In this document: positions 18,170 to 27,424 of the stretch, in pieces
Numbering within the stretch: position 1 is the first letter of the stretch
Layout: every line of letters starts with the position of its first letter
Source: Betaproteobacteria bacterium
GTDB taxonomy: Bacteria > Pseudomonadota > Gammaproteobacteria > Burkholderiales > Usitatibacteraceae
Length of the DNA stretch: 64,000 bases
Assembly: GCA_016791265.1 (NCBI GenBank)
Contig: JAEUMY010000023.1
Coordinates: 62,001 to 126,000, forward strand
Direction of reading: 5' to 3'
Program-made: the position numbers and the translations under genes
Notes under the pieces: model-generated
The model's database searches: none
Told to the model about the DNA's origin: nothing
Seen by the model: the letters and a program-made list of their open reading frames with translations, nothing else

Positions 18170-19048
18170 ATGAAGATTCTGGTCGCGTTATTTGCCCGCC
18201 TGCCCTTGCCGGTCAATCACCGGATCGGCGCGCTGCTGGGACGATTGGCGTGGCGGGTGTCGCCGCGGTTCAAGCGCATGCTGGCTGCGAATATTCGCGT
18301 GTACGCCAAGGCGCGCGGGCTGGATGCCAAGGCCGTGCGCAAGCTGGAGGGCCAGGCCAAGCGCGAAAGCGGCAAGGGCATGACCGAGCTGGCGGTGGTC
18401 TGGACGGCCCCGGTGGAGCGCCTGTACGCCATGGTCAAGTCGTGCGACGGCTGGGAGCATGTCGATGCCGCAACCGCCGCGGGCCGGGGCATCATTTTCG
18501 TCACGCCGCATCTGGGCTGCTATGACATCGCCGGCCGCTATCTGGAAAGCCGCCTGCCCGTCATGGCGCTGTTTCGTCCGCCGAAGCTGAAGTGGCTGGA
18601 GCCCATCATGCAAGCCGGCCGCGAGCGCGGCGAGGGCAAGACCGCCGAAGCCAATGCCGGCGGCGTGCGCGCGCTGCTGCGCACCTTGAAGTCCGGCGGC
18701 AACATCATCATTCTGCCCGACCAGGTGCCGGCGGCGGAGCAGGGCGGGGAAGGTGTCTGGGCATCGTTTTTCGGCGAGCCCGCGTACACCATGACGCTGC
18801 TGCCGCGTCTTGCGCGGTCCACGGGTGCGGCGGCGCTCTTCTTTTTCGCCGAGCGGCTCGCGGATGGCGCGGGCTATCACGTCCACATCCGGCCTGCCGA
18901 GCCGGTGTTTCCGGACGACAAATCCGCGGCCGCGACCCAAGCCAACCGCGCGGTCGAAGCGCTGATCGACATGGCGCCGGCGCAGTACCTCTGGTCCTAC
19001 AACCGCTACAAGCATCCTGCCGGCGCGCCGCTGCCGCCTCGGGACTAA
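18170..19048 (+). CDS. Lipid A biosynthesis acyltransferase (LpxL/HtrB-like), paralogue 1
   Basis: 292 residues with the acyltransferase H-x4-D motif in [10 protein letters not shown] and a downstream L-P-D-Q-V-P motif. The N-terminus is a membrane anchor. Family enzymes add secondary acyl chains to Kdo-lipid A at the inner membrane. The ATG at 18170 follows a GTG in frame. The position beside metK and upstream of dapF is common in betaproteobacteria. Confidence 0.92.
   Translation: MKILVALFARLPLPVNHRIGALLGRLAWRVSPRFKRMLAANIRVYAKARGLDAKAVRKLEGQAKRESGKGMTELAVVWTAPVERLYAMVKSCDGWEHVDAATAAGRGIIFVTPHLGCYDIAGRYLESRLPVMALFRPPKLKWLEPIMQAGRERGEGKTAEANAGGVRALLRTLKSGGNIIILPDQVPAAEQGGEGVWASFFGEPAYTMTLLPRLARSTGAAALFFFAERLADGAGYHVHIRPAEPVFPDDKSAAATQANRAVEALIDMAPAQYLWSYNRYKHPAGAPLPPRD
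18287..18298. repeat. Interspersed palindrome GCGAATATTCGC
   Basis: Inside the first lpxL-like gene, read as A-A-N-I-R-V. Confidence 0.95.
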
Positions 19049-19051
19049 CGG

Positions 19052-20332
19052 ATGCGCGTCCTGCTCACCGGCGCCAACGGCTTCATCGGCCGTCATCTCC
19101 TGGCCGGGCTTAAGGCGGCCGGGCATGACGTCACCGCCGCCGTGCGCGACCCAGACGCACTGCGGCGGCCTGATCTCACGACGATGCAGGTGGATTTCAA
19201 TCGCGATACCGATGCGGTTGTCTGGACGCGACGCCTCGCGGGATTCGATGCCGTCATCAACTGCGCGGGCGTGCTGCAGTCCGCTCGTGGACAGTCGGCG
19301 CAGGCCATTCACGCGGCCGCGCCCATCGCGCTGTTCGAGGGCGCCAAGCTCGCTGGTGTTCGCCGTGTCATCCAGATTTCCGCCATCAGCGCCGAGCCGG
19401 GTGCGGGTACCGAATACGCCGACACCAAGTTGGCAGCGGATGAGCACCTCAAACGCATGGACCTCGATTGGGTCATCGTGCGGCCATCGCTGGTGGTCGC
19501 GTCAGGCGCGTTCGGCGGCACAGCGTTGTTGCGTGCGCTGGCCGCGTCTCCATTTCGCATTCCGCTGGTGGGCGCGGGGGAACAGCGCTTTCAGCCGATT
19601 CAGATGAGCGATGTGGTGGCTTGTGTCGTGAATCTCTTGGCGAATATTCGCATCAACAAGCAAGTGCTCGATCCCGTCGGCCCGGATGTCGTGACTCTCC
19701 GCCAACTGCTGGTCGACTACCGCGCGTGGCTCGGGTTTGCACCGGTGCCCTGTGTGCGGATCCCCATGCTGTTTGTCCGCTCGGCGGCACGCATCGGCGA
19801 CGTGTTGGGCGGCCCGCTCAGCACGACGGCGCTGAAGCAGATGGCGTTTGGCAACGTCGGCGACCATGCGCGCTATGTCGACGCCACCGGTTTGCACCCG
19901 ATATCGTGGAAACACGGGCTCAATCAGCATCCCGCGCAATGGCAGGATCGTTGGCATGCGCGTTTGTACTTTCTCAGGCCCGCATTGCGGCTCGCGCTGG
20001 CGCTGATGTGGCTCATCTCCGGATTGGTCGGCTTCGGGTATTCGCCGGACCTGCTTTCGCGCATGGCGGCCAGCACCGGTTGGGCGACGGAGGCGTTGCG
20101 AATATTCGCGATAGCCGGTTGCATCGCCGATCTTCTGTTGGGCGTGCTGATTCTTGCGCGTTGGCGGCCACCGTTGCTGGCGGGCATCCAGATCGCGCTC
20201 ATCGCGGGTTACACGGCGTTTCTCACCTGGGCATTGCCAGGCTTGTGGATGGATCCATTCGGTCCGCTCCTGAAAAACCTGCCGATCATGGCCGCCATCG
20301 CGATCTGGGCGGCGCTGGAGCAGGACCGCTGA
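19052..20332 (+). CDS. SDR-family epimerase fused to a DoxX-like membrane domain
   Basis: 426 residues. Residues 1-290 are an atypical short-chain dehydrogenase: T-G-A-N-G-F-I-G Rossmann loop, then N-C-A-G-V and Y-A-D-T-K. Residues 305-426 form about four membrane helices like DoxX proteins. Such fusions may couple a redox or isomerase step to the membrane. The gene starts 3 bases after the acyltransferase and overlaps the next by one base. It carries two copies of the palindrome, one per domain. Confidence 0.88.
   Translation: MRVLLTGANGFIGRHLLAGLKAAGHDVTAAVRDPDALRRPDLTTMQVDFNRDTDAVVWTRRLAGFDAVINCAGVLQSARGQSAQAIHAAAPIALFEGAKLAGVRRVIQISAISAEPGAGTEYADTKLAADEHLKRMDLDWVIVRPSLVVASGAFGGTALLRALAASPFRIPLVGAGEQRFQPIQMSDVVACVVNLLANIRINKQVLDPVGPDVVTLRQLLVDYRAWLGFAPVPCVRIPMLFVRSAARIGDVLGGPLSTTALKQMAFGNVGDHARYVDATGLHPISWKHGLNQHPAQWQDRWHARLYFLRPALRLALALMWLISGLVGFGYSPDLLSRMAASTGWATEALRIFAIAGCIADLLLGVLILARWRPPLLAGIQIALIAGYTAFLTWALPGLWMDPFGPLLKNLPIMAAIAIWAALEQDR
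19640..19651. repeat. Interspersed palindrome GCGAATATTCGC
   Basis: Inside the SDR domain of the gene at 19052, read as L-A-N-I-R-I. Confidence 0.95.
20098..20109. repeat. Interspersed palindrome GCGAATATTCGC
   Basis: Inside the DoxX-like domain of the gene at 19052, read as L-R-I-F-A-I. Confidence 0.95.
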
Positions 20333-20805
20333 TGGACTATCTGCTGCTGAAGGCCATCCACATCATCAGTTCGACGGTGCTGTTCGGCACCGGCATCGGC
20401 ACGGCCTTTCAGATGTGGCGGGCGCATCGCGATGGCGATGTGCATGCCATCGCGGCGGTCAATCGCAACGTGGTCATCGCCGATTGGCTGTTCACGACAC
20501 CGGCTGTCATCGTGCAACCACTGACCGGCTGGCTGCTCATTCGCGCGGCGGGCTTTGATTCGATGGCGCCCTGGCTGATCGTGACTTACCTGCTGTACCT
20601 GCTGGCGGGCGCCTGCTGGATTCCTGTGGTCTTCATTCAACTGAAGTTGCGCGATCTCGCGGCGGTTGCCGCCCGCGAGGGCAGGGCGCTCGATGCGCGG
20701 TACTGGCGGCTCTATCGCGCCTGGTTCTGGCTGGGTTGGCCCGCCTTCGGCGGGCTGGTCATCGTGTTCTGGTTGATGGTGGCGAAACCCTCGCTTTGGC
20801 TATGA
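20332..20805 (+). CDS. DUF2269 family integral membrane protein
   Basis: 157 residues, four predicted helices. The start D-Y-L-L-L-K-A-I-H-I-I-S-S-T-V-L-F-G-T-G and the Trp-rich C-terminus match DUF2269. Conserved His residues early in such proteins suggest heme or metal binding, but this is not established. It overlaps the SDR-DoxX stop (TGATGG) and lies 13 bases before the second acyltransferase, so all four genes look like one operon. Confidence 0.88.
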   Translation: MDYLLLKAIHIISSTVLFGTGIGTAFQMWRAHRDGDVHAIAAVNRNVVIADWLFTTPAVIVQPLTGWLLIRAAGFDSMAPWLIVTYLLYLLAGACWIPVVFIQLKLRDLAAVAAREGRALDARYWRLYRAWFWLGWPAFGGLVIVFWLMVAKPSLWL

Positions 20806-20818
20806 TGGCGGCCCGAAC

Positions 20819-21679
20819 ATGAGACTCGTCCTCGCCTTCCTCTGGTGTCTGCGTTGGCTGCCGCCCGCCTGGGTGCGTGCGCTCTCGCGCGTCATGGGCA
20901 GCCTGTTGTATCGCTTCGGCCGGCGCCGCATCACGCTCGTCAATTTGCGGCTGTGCTTTCCGGAGAAAACGGAGGAGGAGCGCATCGCCATCGGTCGCCG
21001 CGTGTTCCAGAATCTCGCGCGCGCCACGCTGGAGCTGGGCCGTCTTTGGTATGCGCCGGTGGACGCGGCGCTCGCGAATATTCGCATGGTGGATCGGCAC
21101 CACATCGACGAGCTGCGTGGCAAGCAGCCGATCATCATTCTCGCGCCTCATTTTGTCGGGTTGGACATCGGCGGCGCGAAGGTGTCGTTCGAGTATCCCG
21201 AAACCTTCAGCATGTATTCGACGCAGAAGAACAAGGTGTTTGACGCGGCGCTGCGGCGCGCGCGCGAACGCTTCGGCGCTCCACTTTTGGTGACGCGCCA
21301 GCAGGGCTTGCGCCCGGTGTTGAAGGCGCTCAAGCAGTTGAAACCCTTCTACTATCTTCCCGACATGGATTTCGGCGCGCGCGATGCCGCGTTCGTGCCG
21401 TTCTTCGGTGTTCCGGCGGCAACCGTCACCGCCATGTCGCGGCTGTCCGAAATCACCGGCGCCAAGGTCGTGCCCTGCATCACCCGCCAATGCGAGGCGG
21501 ACTATGAGGTTCGCTTCTACCCCGCCTGGGACGATTTTCCTTCCGGCGATCTGGAGGCGGATGCCCGCCGCATGAACGCCTTCATCGAAGACCGCATCCG
21601 GGAAATGCCGGATCAGTATTTCTGGGTTCACAAGCGCTTCAAGACGCGGCCGCCGGGCGAGCCCTCGCTCTATCGCTGA
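20819..21679 (+). CDS. Lipid A biosynthesis acyltransferase (LpxL-like), paralogue 2
   Basis: 286 residues with H-x4-D in A-P-H-F-V-G-L-D-I-G and the later Y-L-P-D-M-D-F-G motif. The N-terminal hydrophobic anchor is R-L-V-L-A-F-L-W-C-L. It is similar in design to the gene at 18170 but clearly diverged, as expected if the two add different secondary acyl chains. Confidence 0.93.
   Translation: MRLVLAFLWCLRWLPPAWVRALSRVMGSLLYRFGRRRITLVNLRLCFPEKTEEERIAIGRRVFQNLARATLELGRLWYAPVDAALANIRMVDRHHIDELRGKQPIIILAPHFVGLDIGGAKVSFEYPETFSMYSTQKNKVFDAALRRARERFGAPLLVTRQQGLRPVLKALKQLKPFYYLPDMDFGARDAAFVPFFGVPAATVTAMSRLSEITGAKVVPCITRQCEADYEVRFYPAWDDFPSGDLEADARRMNAFIEDRIREMPDQYFWVHKRFKTRPPGEPSLYR
21074..21085. repeat. 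Interspersed palindrome GCGAATATTCGC
   Basis: Inside the second lpxL-like gene, read as L-A-N-I-R-M. Confidence 0.95.
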
Positions 21680-21744
21680 AGCGGCTCCGCAGATCACCCG
21701 AAGACGGTAGACAAACCCCCGAACCTATCGGTTAGAATCCCGCC

Positions 21745-22038
21745 ATGGCCTGGTTTCAAGTCGTTCTCCGCGGTGAACACTTCCTGATCCACAAGGACGG
21801 GAAGGATGCGTGGATGGGCTTCATCAAGAACTTCTATGTCGAGGCTGAGGCCGCCGACGCCGCCGAGCAGATCGCGGTGCGGCGGATGAGCACCGACCCC
21901 GACTTCCGCATGGCGGTGAAAAACCCGGCCGACAAGCCGCCCGAGTTGAATATCGAGGAAGTCACCCAGGTCGAGGCCGACCCGTCCTTGAAAGACAGTG
22001 ACTTCCTGTACTACCCGGACGAGTCGCCGCCCGCCTAG
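21745..22038 (+). CDS. Conserved-looking hypothetical protein (97 aa)
   Basis: 97 residues, soluble and acidic. It begins M-A-W-F-Q-V-V-L-R-G-E-H-F and has aromatic-rich W-M-G-F-I-K-N-F-Y-V followed by an Ala/Glu-rich helix. Codon use is native and the frame is well filled. No domain is recognised. The stop codon is the edge of a long palindromic element. Confidence 0.75.
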   Translation: MAWFQVVLRGEHFLIHKDGKDAWMGFIKNFYVEAEAADAAEQIAVRRMSTDPDFRMAVKNPADKPPELNIEEVTQVEADPSLKDSDFLYYPDESPPA

Positions 22039-22159
22039 CAGTGTGTTGCAAAACGACTGCGCGGCCCGCTTTCGCGTCTCCGGTGCTCGCCGTACTAGAA
22101 GTACGGGTCCGCTCCTCAACACAAAGTCGGACCGCTCGCGACGTTTTCCAACACACTGC
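22038..22159. repeat. 122-base palindromic repeat element
   Basis: Terminal 18-base arms (22038-22055 and 22142-22159) are inverted repeats with one mismatch (GCAGTGTGTTG / CAACACACTGC outer parts). The centre CGTAC-TAGAA-GTACG (22091-22105) forms its own hairpin. No coding capacity is seen. It resembles non-autonomous palindromic elements that recur between proteobacterial genes. Confidence 0.75.
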
Positions 22160-22269
22160 GCGTCACAATGACTTCCTTTCGCGCCGACCCGATGTCTGAA
22201 TCCGCTGTCGCCGCCGCACTCCCCCCGTCTGTTTCGCCTCAGCCCAACGTCACCGCACGTCCTTCCCGC

Positions 22270-23112
22270 ATGAAACTACGCTTCACCAAGATGCATGGGC
22301 AGGGCAATGACTTCGTGATGCTGAACGCCGTCAGCCGGCCGCTGCCCGAAGGCTGGCTCACGCCGGCGCGTATTCAGCGTCTGGCGGATCGGCATTTCGG
22401 CGTCGGTTGCGACCAGTTGCTGGTGGTCGAACCGAGCCAGCGCGCCGGCATCGATTTCCGCTATCGCATCTACAACGCCGATGGCGGCGAGGTCGAGCAA
22501 TGCGGCAATGGCTCGCGCTGTTTCGCCCGCTTCGTGCTGGACGAGGGCTTGACCACCAAGACGGAGATCCGGGTGGAGACCGTGTCCGGCGTCATCGAGC
22601 CGCGCCTCGAAGCGAATGGCGAAGTGACCGTGAACATGGGTGCGCCGCGCTTTGTGCCGGCGGACATTCCGTTTCAGGCAGATATGCACGATCGTGAGTA
22701 TTCGCTCGAGCTGAAGGGTGGTCCGCGCATCATCGGTGCCGTCTCGATGGGCAATCCGCACGCGGTGCAGGTGGTTGCTGACGTGGACGCCGCGCCCGTG
22801 CATGAAGAAGGCCGCGAGATCGAGCTGCATCCGCGCTTCCCGCGCCGGGTCAATGCCGGATTCATGCAAGTCGTTGATCGCCATCACATCCGCCTGCGGG
22901 TCTGGGAACGTGGGGCGGGCGAAACGCTGGCCTGTGGCACGGGCGCTTCCGCCGCCGTCGTCACTGGCATCCAGTGGGGGCTGCTCGACTCACCCGTGAC
23001 TGTCACCACCCGCGGCGGCGACCTCAGCATCGCCTGGGCCGGCGAAGGATCGCCTGTGCTCATGTCCGGCGCCGCCACCACCGTCTACCACGGCGAAATC
23101 GAGATCGACTGA
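22270..23112 (+). CDS. dapF: Diaminopimelate epimerase
   Basis: 280 residues. Both catalytic Cys are present, in E-Q-C-G-N-G-S-R-C and L-A-C-G-T-G-A-S-A, and the N-terminus [10 protein letters not shown] is diagnostic. It converts LL- to meso-diaminopimelate for lysine and peptidoglycan. The ATG at 22270 is chosen because it gives the family N-terminus; in-frame starts at 22168 and 22192 would add a low-complexity leader. Confidence 0.97.
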   Translation: MKLRFTKMHGQGNDFVMLNAVSRPLPEGWLTPARIQRLADRHFGVGCDQLLVVEPSQRAGIDFRYRIYNADGGEVEQCGNGSRCFARFVLDEGLTTKTEIRVETVSGVIEPRLEANGEVTVNMGAPRFVPADIPFQADMHDREYSLELKGGPRIIGAVSMGNPHAVQVVADVDAAPVHEEGREIELHPRFPRRVNAGFMQVVDRHHIRLRVWERGAGETLACGTGASAAVVTGIQWGLLDSPVTVTTRGGDLSIAWAGEGSPVLMSGAATTVYHGEIEID

Positions 23113-23148
23113 TTTCGTCCTCATGAATCCGAACAAGGAGCCCTTAAC

Positions 23149-23820
23149 TTGCTGACCTCCGACCAAGTCGCCGAATTCCTGCGCGCCAATCCGTCCTTCT
23201 TCGAGCACCAGCCGGATATCCTGCTCAATCTCCAGGTGCCGCATCCGCACGGTGGGCGCACCGTGTCCATCAGCGAGCGCCAGCTCGTCGCCACGCGCGA
23301 AAAGGTGAAGTTCCTCGAGAGCAAGCTGGCCGAGCTGATCCAGTACGGCGAGGAGAACGACCAGTTGTCCGAAAAGGTGCACTGGCTGGCGTTGCGGCTC
23401 ATCGCCTGCGACAGCCTGGAGACGCTCATCGACACGCTGTATCTGGAGCTGCTCGACCACTTCAACGTGCCGCATGTCGCGGTGCGATTCTGGGGTGTCG
23501 AGCGCCCCGCACACGCCGGGCCGGAGTTCACCGAGCTGGGGCCTGAATTGCGCCAGTTCGTCGAAGCCATGTCCACGCCGTACTGCGGACATCATCCCGT
23601 GTATGAAACCCAGCACTGGTTCGGCGAGCATGCGCCGCATCTCAAGTCCTACGCCATGGTGCCGCTGAAGTGGCAGCAGTCGTTTGGCGTCCTGTTGATG
23701 GCGTCGGAGAATGGCGAGCGCTTCTATCCTGAAATGGGCACGCTGTACCTGAAGCGCATCAGCGATCTCTTCTCCGCCTGTCTCGCGCGGCACCTCACGC
23801 TGATCGAAGCCGAGGGCTGA
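23149..23820 (+). CDS. DUF484 family protein
   Basis: 223 residues: N-terminal F-L-R-A-N-P-S-F-F-E followed by a coiled stretch and a GAF-like C-terminal half. The start is a TTG with AAGGAG 8 bases upstream; the only nearby ATG reads into a stop. The dapF-DUF484-xerC order is conserved in proteobacteria, although the biochemical role is unknown. Confidence 0.92.
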   Translation: MLTSDQVAEFLRANPSFFEHQPDILLNLQVPHPHGGRTVSISERQLVATREKVKFLESKLAELIQYGEENDQLSEKVHWLALRLIACDSLETLIDTLYLELLDHFNVPHVAVRFWGVERPAHAGPEFTELGPELRQFVEAMSTPYCGHHPVYETQHWFGEHAPHLKSYAMVPLKWQQSFGVLLMASENGERFYPEMGTLYLKRISDLFSACLARHLTLIEAEG

Positions 23821-23834
23821 GCCCGGGAACGCCC

Positions 23835-24719
23835 ATGCTGGGCAAATTCGCCGAGGACTACCTCAACCACCTCGCCTACGAGCGTCGACTGGCGGCGCAC
23901 ACGTTGGCCAACTATCAGCGCGACCTCGACGTGCTGAACGACCTGGCGGGCGACCGCGCGGTGTCGGCGCTGGCGCAGACCGACATCCGCCGCTTCATCG
24001 CGCAACTGCACGGCCGTGGGTTGTCGCCCAAGTCGCTCGCGCGCGTGCTGTCTGGCTGGCGCGGCTTCTTTGAACACTTGCGCCGCGAGGGTCTGATCCG
24101 CGCCAATCCCGCCGATGGTGTCAAGGCGCCGAAGGCGGAGAAGCGCCTGCCGGCGACACTGTCGCCTGACGAAGCCTCACGCCTTGTCGCCATCGAGGAT
24201 TCATCGCCTGCGGGTTTGCGTGACCACGCGCTGTTCGAGCTGGCCTACTCCTGCGGCCTGCGCGTATCCGAGTTGGTCTCGCTCGACTTGACCAGCATCG
24301 ATCTCGCCAGCGCCGAAGTGCGCGTGATCGGCAAGGGGAGCAAGACGCGCATCGTGCCCGTGGGCAAGCCGGCGTTGGCGGCGGTGAAGGCGTGGCTGGC
24401 GGCTCGTTCAACTCGCAAAGGCGCCGAGTCCGCGGCGCTGTTTCTGGGCGAGCGCGGCGGCCGGCTTTCGCCCCGTGTGGTGCAGGCGCGCATCAAGCAA
24501 TGGGCCATCAAGCAGGGCATCAGTGCCGACGTGCATCCACACATGCTGCGGCATTCGTTCGCGTCGCATGTGCTGCAGAGTTCCGGCGATCTTCGCGCAG
24601 TGCAAGAGATGCTTGGCCACGCCAGCATCGCGTCCACGCAGGTGTACACGCATCTGGACTTCCAGCATCTCGCCAAGGTGTATGACGCCGCGCATCCGCG
24701 GGCGAAGAAGAAGGTCTGA
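23835..24719 (+). CDS. xerC: Tyrosine recombinase XerC
   Basis: 294 residues. The N-terminal core-binding domain is followed by a catalytic domain with the Arg in C-G-L-R-V-S-E-L, the H-x-x-R in H-M-L-R-H-S-F, and the active Tyr in S-T-Q-V-Y-T-H. With XerD it resolves chromosome dimers at dif. It begins 14 bases after DUF484. Confidence 0.97.
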   Translation: MLGKFAEDYLNHLAYERRLAAHTLANYQRDLDVLNDLAGDRAVSALAQTDIRRFIAQLHGRGLSPKSLARVLSGWRGFFEHLRREGLIRANPADGVKAPKAEKRLPATLSPDEASRLVAIEDSSPAGLRDHALFELAYSCGLRVSELVSLDLTSIDLASAEVRVIGKGSKTRIVPVGKPALAAVKAWLAARSTRKGAESAALFLGERGGRLSPRVVQARIKQWAIKQGISADVHPHMLRHSFASHVLQSSGDLRAVQEMLGHASIASTQVYTHLDFQHLAKVYDAAHPRAKKKV

Positions 24720-24794
24720 CTGCCTTCGAATGTGGTTTCTCCTTCGCTGAGGGCGAAGGCGAAATCCCTTCGGGACCGCCTTCGGTGTCCAGCC

Positions 24795-24816
24795 GAAGCC
24801 CACCGGGCTTCTTCCT
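24795..24816 (+). terminator. Probable terminator of the dapF-xerC run
   Basis: GAAGCCC-ACC-GGGCTTC is a perfect 7-base stem followed by TTCCTGTC, 75 bases after the xerC stop. The T-run is poor. Confidence 0.4.
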
Positions 24817-24834
24817 GTCGCCCGGCTTCCTGCA

Positions 24835-24850
24835 ACTCATTTGCATGAGT
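24835..24850. promoter_or_regulatory. Candidate operator of the Fur-family regulator
   Basis: Inverted repeat ACTCAT-TTGC-ATGAGT 26 bases before the regulator ATG. The position suits an autoregulatory site, but the sequence does not match a Zur box I can quote. Confidence 0.35.
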
Positions 24851-24875
24851 GTGGTCGAACCGCGACAATACCGCC

Positions 24876-25334
24876 ATGCCTGCCAAGTCTCTTCCTTCCA
24901 TCGCCGCCCGCAAAGCCACGGCCGACGGCCTCATCCGTGATGCCGGCGCTCGCCTGACCAGCCCGCGCTCGGCGGTGCTCACACTGCTGCTGGCGGCTGA
25001 TCATGCCTTGACCCATCAGGAGATCACGGACACGCTTTCAGTCGATCTCGCGGTGGATCGTGTCACGGTCTACCGCGTGCTGGAGTGGTTGGTCGAGCAG
25101 GGTCTCGCGCACCGGATCGCGGGCGAGGACCGGGTGTGGCGCTTCAGCGTGAGCCGGGGAAAGGGCGCTGGCGCGAGACACGACCATCGTCACGCCCATT
25201 TCGCCTGTACCCAGTGCGGCCAGACGTTTTGCCTGGGCGACATGCCGGCGGATGTGAAGATGAAGCTGCCCGCGGGCTTTCGCACCGAGACGGTCGAATT
25301 GACGCTGCGCGGCGTGTGCAGCCACTGCCGTTGA
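24876..25334 (+). CDS. zur: Fur-family metalloregulator, probably Zur
   Basis: 152 residues: winged-helix N-terminal domain with D-R-V-T-V-Y-R-V-L-E-W-L recognition helix, then H-D-H-R-H-A-H-F and two Cys pairs, C-T-Q-C and C-S-H-C, forming the structural zinc site of Fur-like proteins. The next genes are zinc-type CobW GTPases and a His-rich ABC exporter, so zinc rather than iron is the likely signal. The ATG at 24876 is preferred over an upstream start. Confidence 0.85.
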   Translation: MPAKSLPSIAARKATADGLIRDAGARLTSPRSAVLTLLLAADHALTHQEITDTLSVDLAVDRVTVYRVLEWLVEQGLAHRIAGEDRVWRFSVSRGKGAGARHDHRHAHFACTQCGQTFCLGDMPADVKMKLPAGFRTETVELTLRGVCSHCR

Positions 25335-25344
25335 CGAGCCGCCC

Positions 25345-26394
25345 ATGCTGACCCCCGTCACCGTTCTCACCGGCTTCCTCGGCAGCGGCAAGACGACGCT
25401 GCTGAACAGCATGCTGAAGTCGCCCGCGCTCGCCGACACGGCGGTGCTCATCAATGAATTCGGCAGCGTGCCCATCGACCATCTCCTGGTGCGTTCGTCC
25501 ACCGAGCAGGTGATGGTGCTGGACTCCGGCTGCATCTGCTGCAATGTGCAAGGCGATCTGGTGCAGGCTTTGCGCGACCTGCACTTCAAGCGCGCCAAGG
25601 GCGAGGTTCCAACCTTCCGCCGGGTCATCATCGAGACCACGGGACTCGCGGATCCCGCGCCCATCCTGCACACGCTGATCCAGATGCCGGTGCTGTCGGC
25701 GCGCTATAGCCTGTCCGGTGTGGTGACGACCGTGGATGCGGTGCATGGCGAGGCGCAGCTAAGTCGCCAGTTCGAGTCGGTCAAGCAGGCGGCCGTGGCC
25801 GATCGCATCGTCATGACCAAGATCGACCAGGCGGATGCGGCGACCGCCGCGCGGCTCAAAGCCAGGCTGGAACGCCTGAACCCCACTGCGCGAATATTCG
25901 CAGCCGTGAACGGCGACATTGATCCCGACGGTTTGCTCGATACCGCGCTTTATCAGACCGACGGCCGCAGTCCTGATGTGGCGCGCTGGCTGGGCATGGC
26001 GAAGTTTCGTCCGGTCGCGCCAGCGCGGATCGGTTCGGGCGCCCCTGTTGCCACAGCGCCGTCGCACGACAGCGACATCCGCACCTATGCGCTGTCCTTC
26101 GATGCGCCGGTCGACTTCGACGGCCTCATCGACGGGCTGCAGATGATCATGACGCTCCGCGGCGACCAGTTGCTGCGCATGAAGGGCATCGTGAACGCCC
26201 GGGGCGGCGAGCGCCCGAAGGTGCTGCATGCCGTGCAGCACACGTTGTACCCGGATGCGACCCTGCCGGCCTGGCCGGACGCGGATCGTCGCACCCGGCT
26301 GGTTTTCATCGTGCGCGGCCTTGAAGAACAGTTCATCGCCACCACCCTGCAACACTTTGCAGCTTCGGCCCCCGAAGCGGCGCCCGCAACCTGA
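25345..26394 (+). CDS. CobW-family GTP-binding protein 1 (putative zinc chaperone)
   Basis: 349 residues of the COG0523 G3E GTPase family. The P-loop G-F-L-G-S-G-K-T-T is at residues 10-18, the metal-binding C-x-C-C motif is C63-I-C65-C66, and a CobW C-terminal domain follows. It starts 10 bases after the regulator. Relatives deliver zinc to client enzymes under starvation. Confidence 0.93.
   Translation: MLTPVTVLTGFLGSGKTTLLNSMLKSPALADTAVLINEFGSVPIDHLLVRSSTEQVMVLDSGCICCNVQGDLVQALRDLHFKRAKGEVPTFRRVIIETTGLADPAPILHTLIQMPVLSARYSLSGVVTTVDAVHGEAQLSRQFESVKQAAVADRIVMTKIDQADAATAARLKARLERLNPTARIFAAVNGDIDPDGLLDTALYQTDGRSPDVARWLGMAKFRPVAPARIGSGAPVATAPSHDSDIRTYALSFDAPVDFDGLIDGLQMIMTLRGDQLLRMKGIVNARGGERPKVLHAVQHTLYPDATLPAWPDADRRTRLVFIVRGLEEQFIATTLQHFAASAPEAAPAT
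25890..25901. repeat. Interspersed palindrome GCGAATATTCGC
   Basis: Inside the first cobW gene, read as A-R-I-F-A-A. Confidence 0.95.
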
Positions 26395-26412
26395 CATCAA
26401 GCTGGAACACCC

Positions 26413-27417
26413 ATGGCCACCACCGAGCAAAACCTCATTCCCGTCACCATCCTCACCGGCTTTTTGGGTGCGGGCAAAACCACGTTGTTGAACCGCATCC
26501 TCACCGAGCAGCATGGCGAAAAGATCGCTGTCATCGAAAACGAGTTCGGTGAAACCGGCGTGGACAACGACATCCTCCTGCAAGATCGCGACGAGCAGAT
26601 CGTGGAGATGAACAACGGCTGCATCTGCTGCACCGTGCGGGGCGACCTGGTGCGAATTCTTGGCGAGCTCGCGGCGAAAAAGAAGAAGGGCGAACTCAAG
26701 TTCGACCGCGTGCTTATCGAAACCACGGGCCTCGCCAACACCGGTCCGGTGGCGCAGACCTTTTTCATGGACGAGGACATTCACAATCAATATCTTCTCG
26801 ACGCCGTGGTGACGGTGGTGGACGCCAAGCACGCGCAGCAGCAGCTCGATATTCACGAGGAAGCGCAGACGCAAGTGGGTTTCGCCGACCGCCTGCTGCT
26901 GTCCAAGACCGACCTGGTGCAAGACGACGAGGTGAGCGCGCTGCAGGATCGCTTGAAGAGCATGAACCCGCGCGCGGTGCAAAAGCGCGTGCATTTCGGC
27001 AAGACCGACATCAAGGACATCCTGGACATCAAGGGCTTCAATCTCAACTCCGTCCTTGAAGTGTCGCCGGATTTTTTGAAGGACGATCACCATCATCACG
27101 ATGACGACGTGAAGTCGTTCGTGTGGAGGGATGAGCGCCCGCTGTCGATGGAAAAGATGGAGATGTTCCTGTCGCTCCTGGTCGAGACCTATGGCAAGGA
27201 CATGCTGCGTTACAAGGGTGTCTTGAACATCGCCAACGAGCCGCGCCGCATGATTTTCCAGGGTGTGCACATGCTCATGGGCGGCAGCCCCGGCAAGCCG
27301 TGGGCGGAAGGCGAGACGCGCGAAAGCGTGATGGTGTTCATCGGCCGCAACCTGCCGCAGCGAATATTCGTGGAAGGGCTGAACTATTGCGTCGATGGCG
27401 TGGAAGTGCCCGCCTGA
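26413..27417 (+). CDS. CobW-family GTP-binding protein 2
   Basis: 334 residues. P-loop G-F-L-G-A-G-K-T-T, metal motif C70-I-C72-C73, and a His/Asp run D-D-H-H-H-H-D-D-D near residue 222 absent from paralogue 1. The C-terminal CobW domain contains Y-K-G-V-L-N. The two genes are clearly diverged, which points to different clients or zinc affinities. Confidence 0.93.
   Translation: MATTEQNLIPVTILTGFLGAGKTTLLNRILTEQHGEKIAVIENEFGETGVDNDILLQDRDEQIVEMNNGCICCTVRGDLVRILGELAAKKKKGELKFDRVLIETTGLANTGPVAQTFFMDEDIHNQYLLDAVVTVVDAKHAQQQLDIHEEAQTQVGFADRLLLSKTDLVQDDEVSALQDRLKSMNPRAVQKRVHFGKTDIKDILDIKGFNLNSVLEVSPDFLKDDHHHHDDDVKSFVWRDERPLSMEKMEMFLSLLVETYGKDMLRYKGVLNIANEPRRMIFQGVHMLMGGSPGKPWAEGETRESVMVFIGRNLPQRIFVEGLNYCVDGVEVPA
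27360..27371. repeat. Interspersed palindrome, one mismatch (GCGAATATTCGT)
   Basis: Near the end of the second cobW gene, read as Q-R-I-F-V. Confidence 0.85.
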
Positions 27418-27424
27418 CGTGCCC

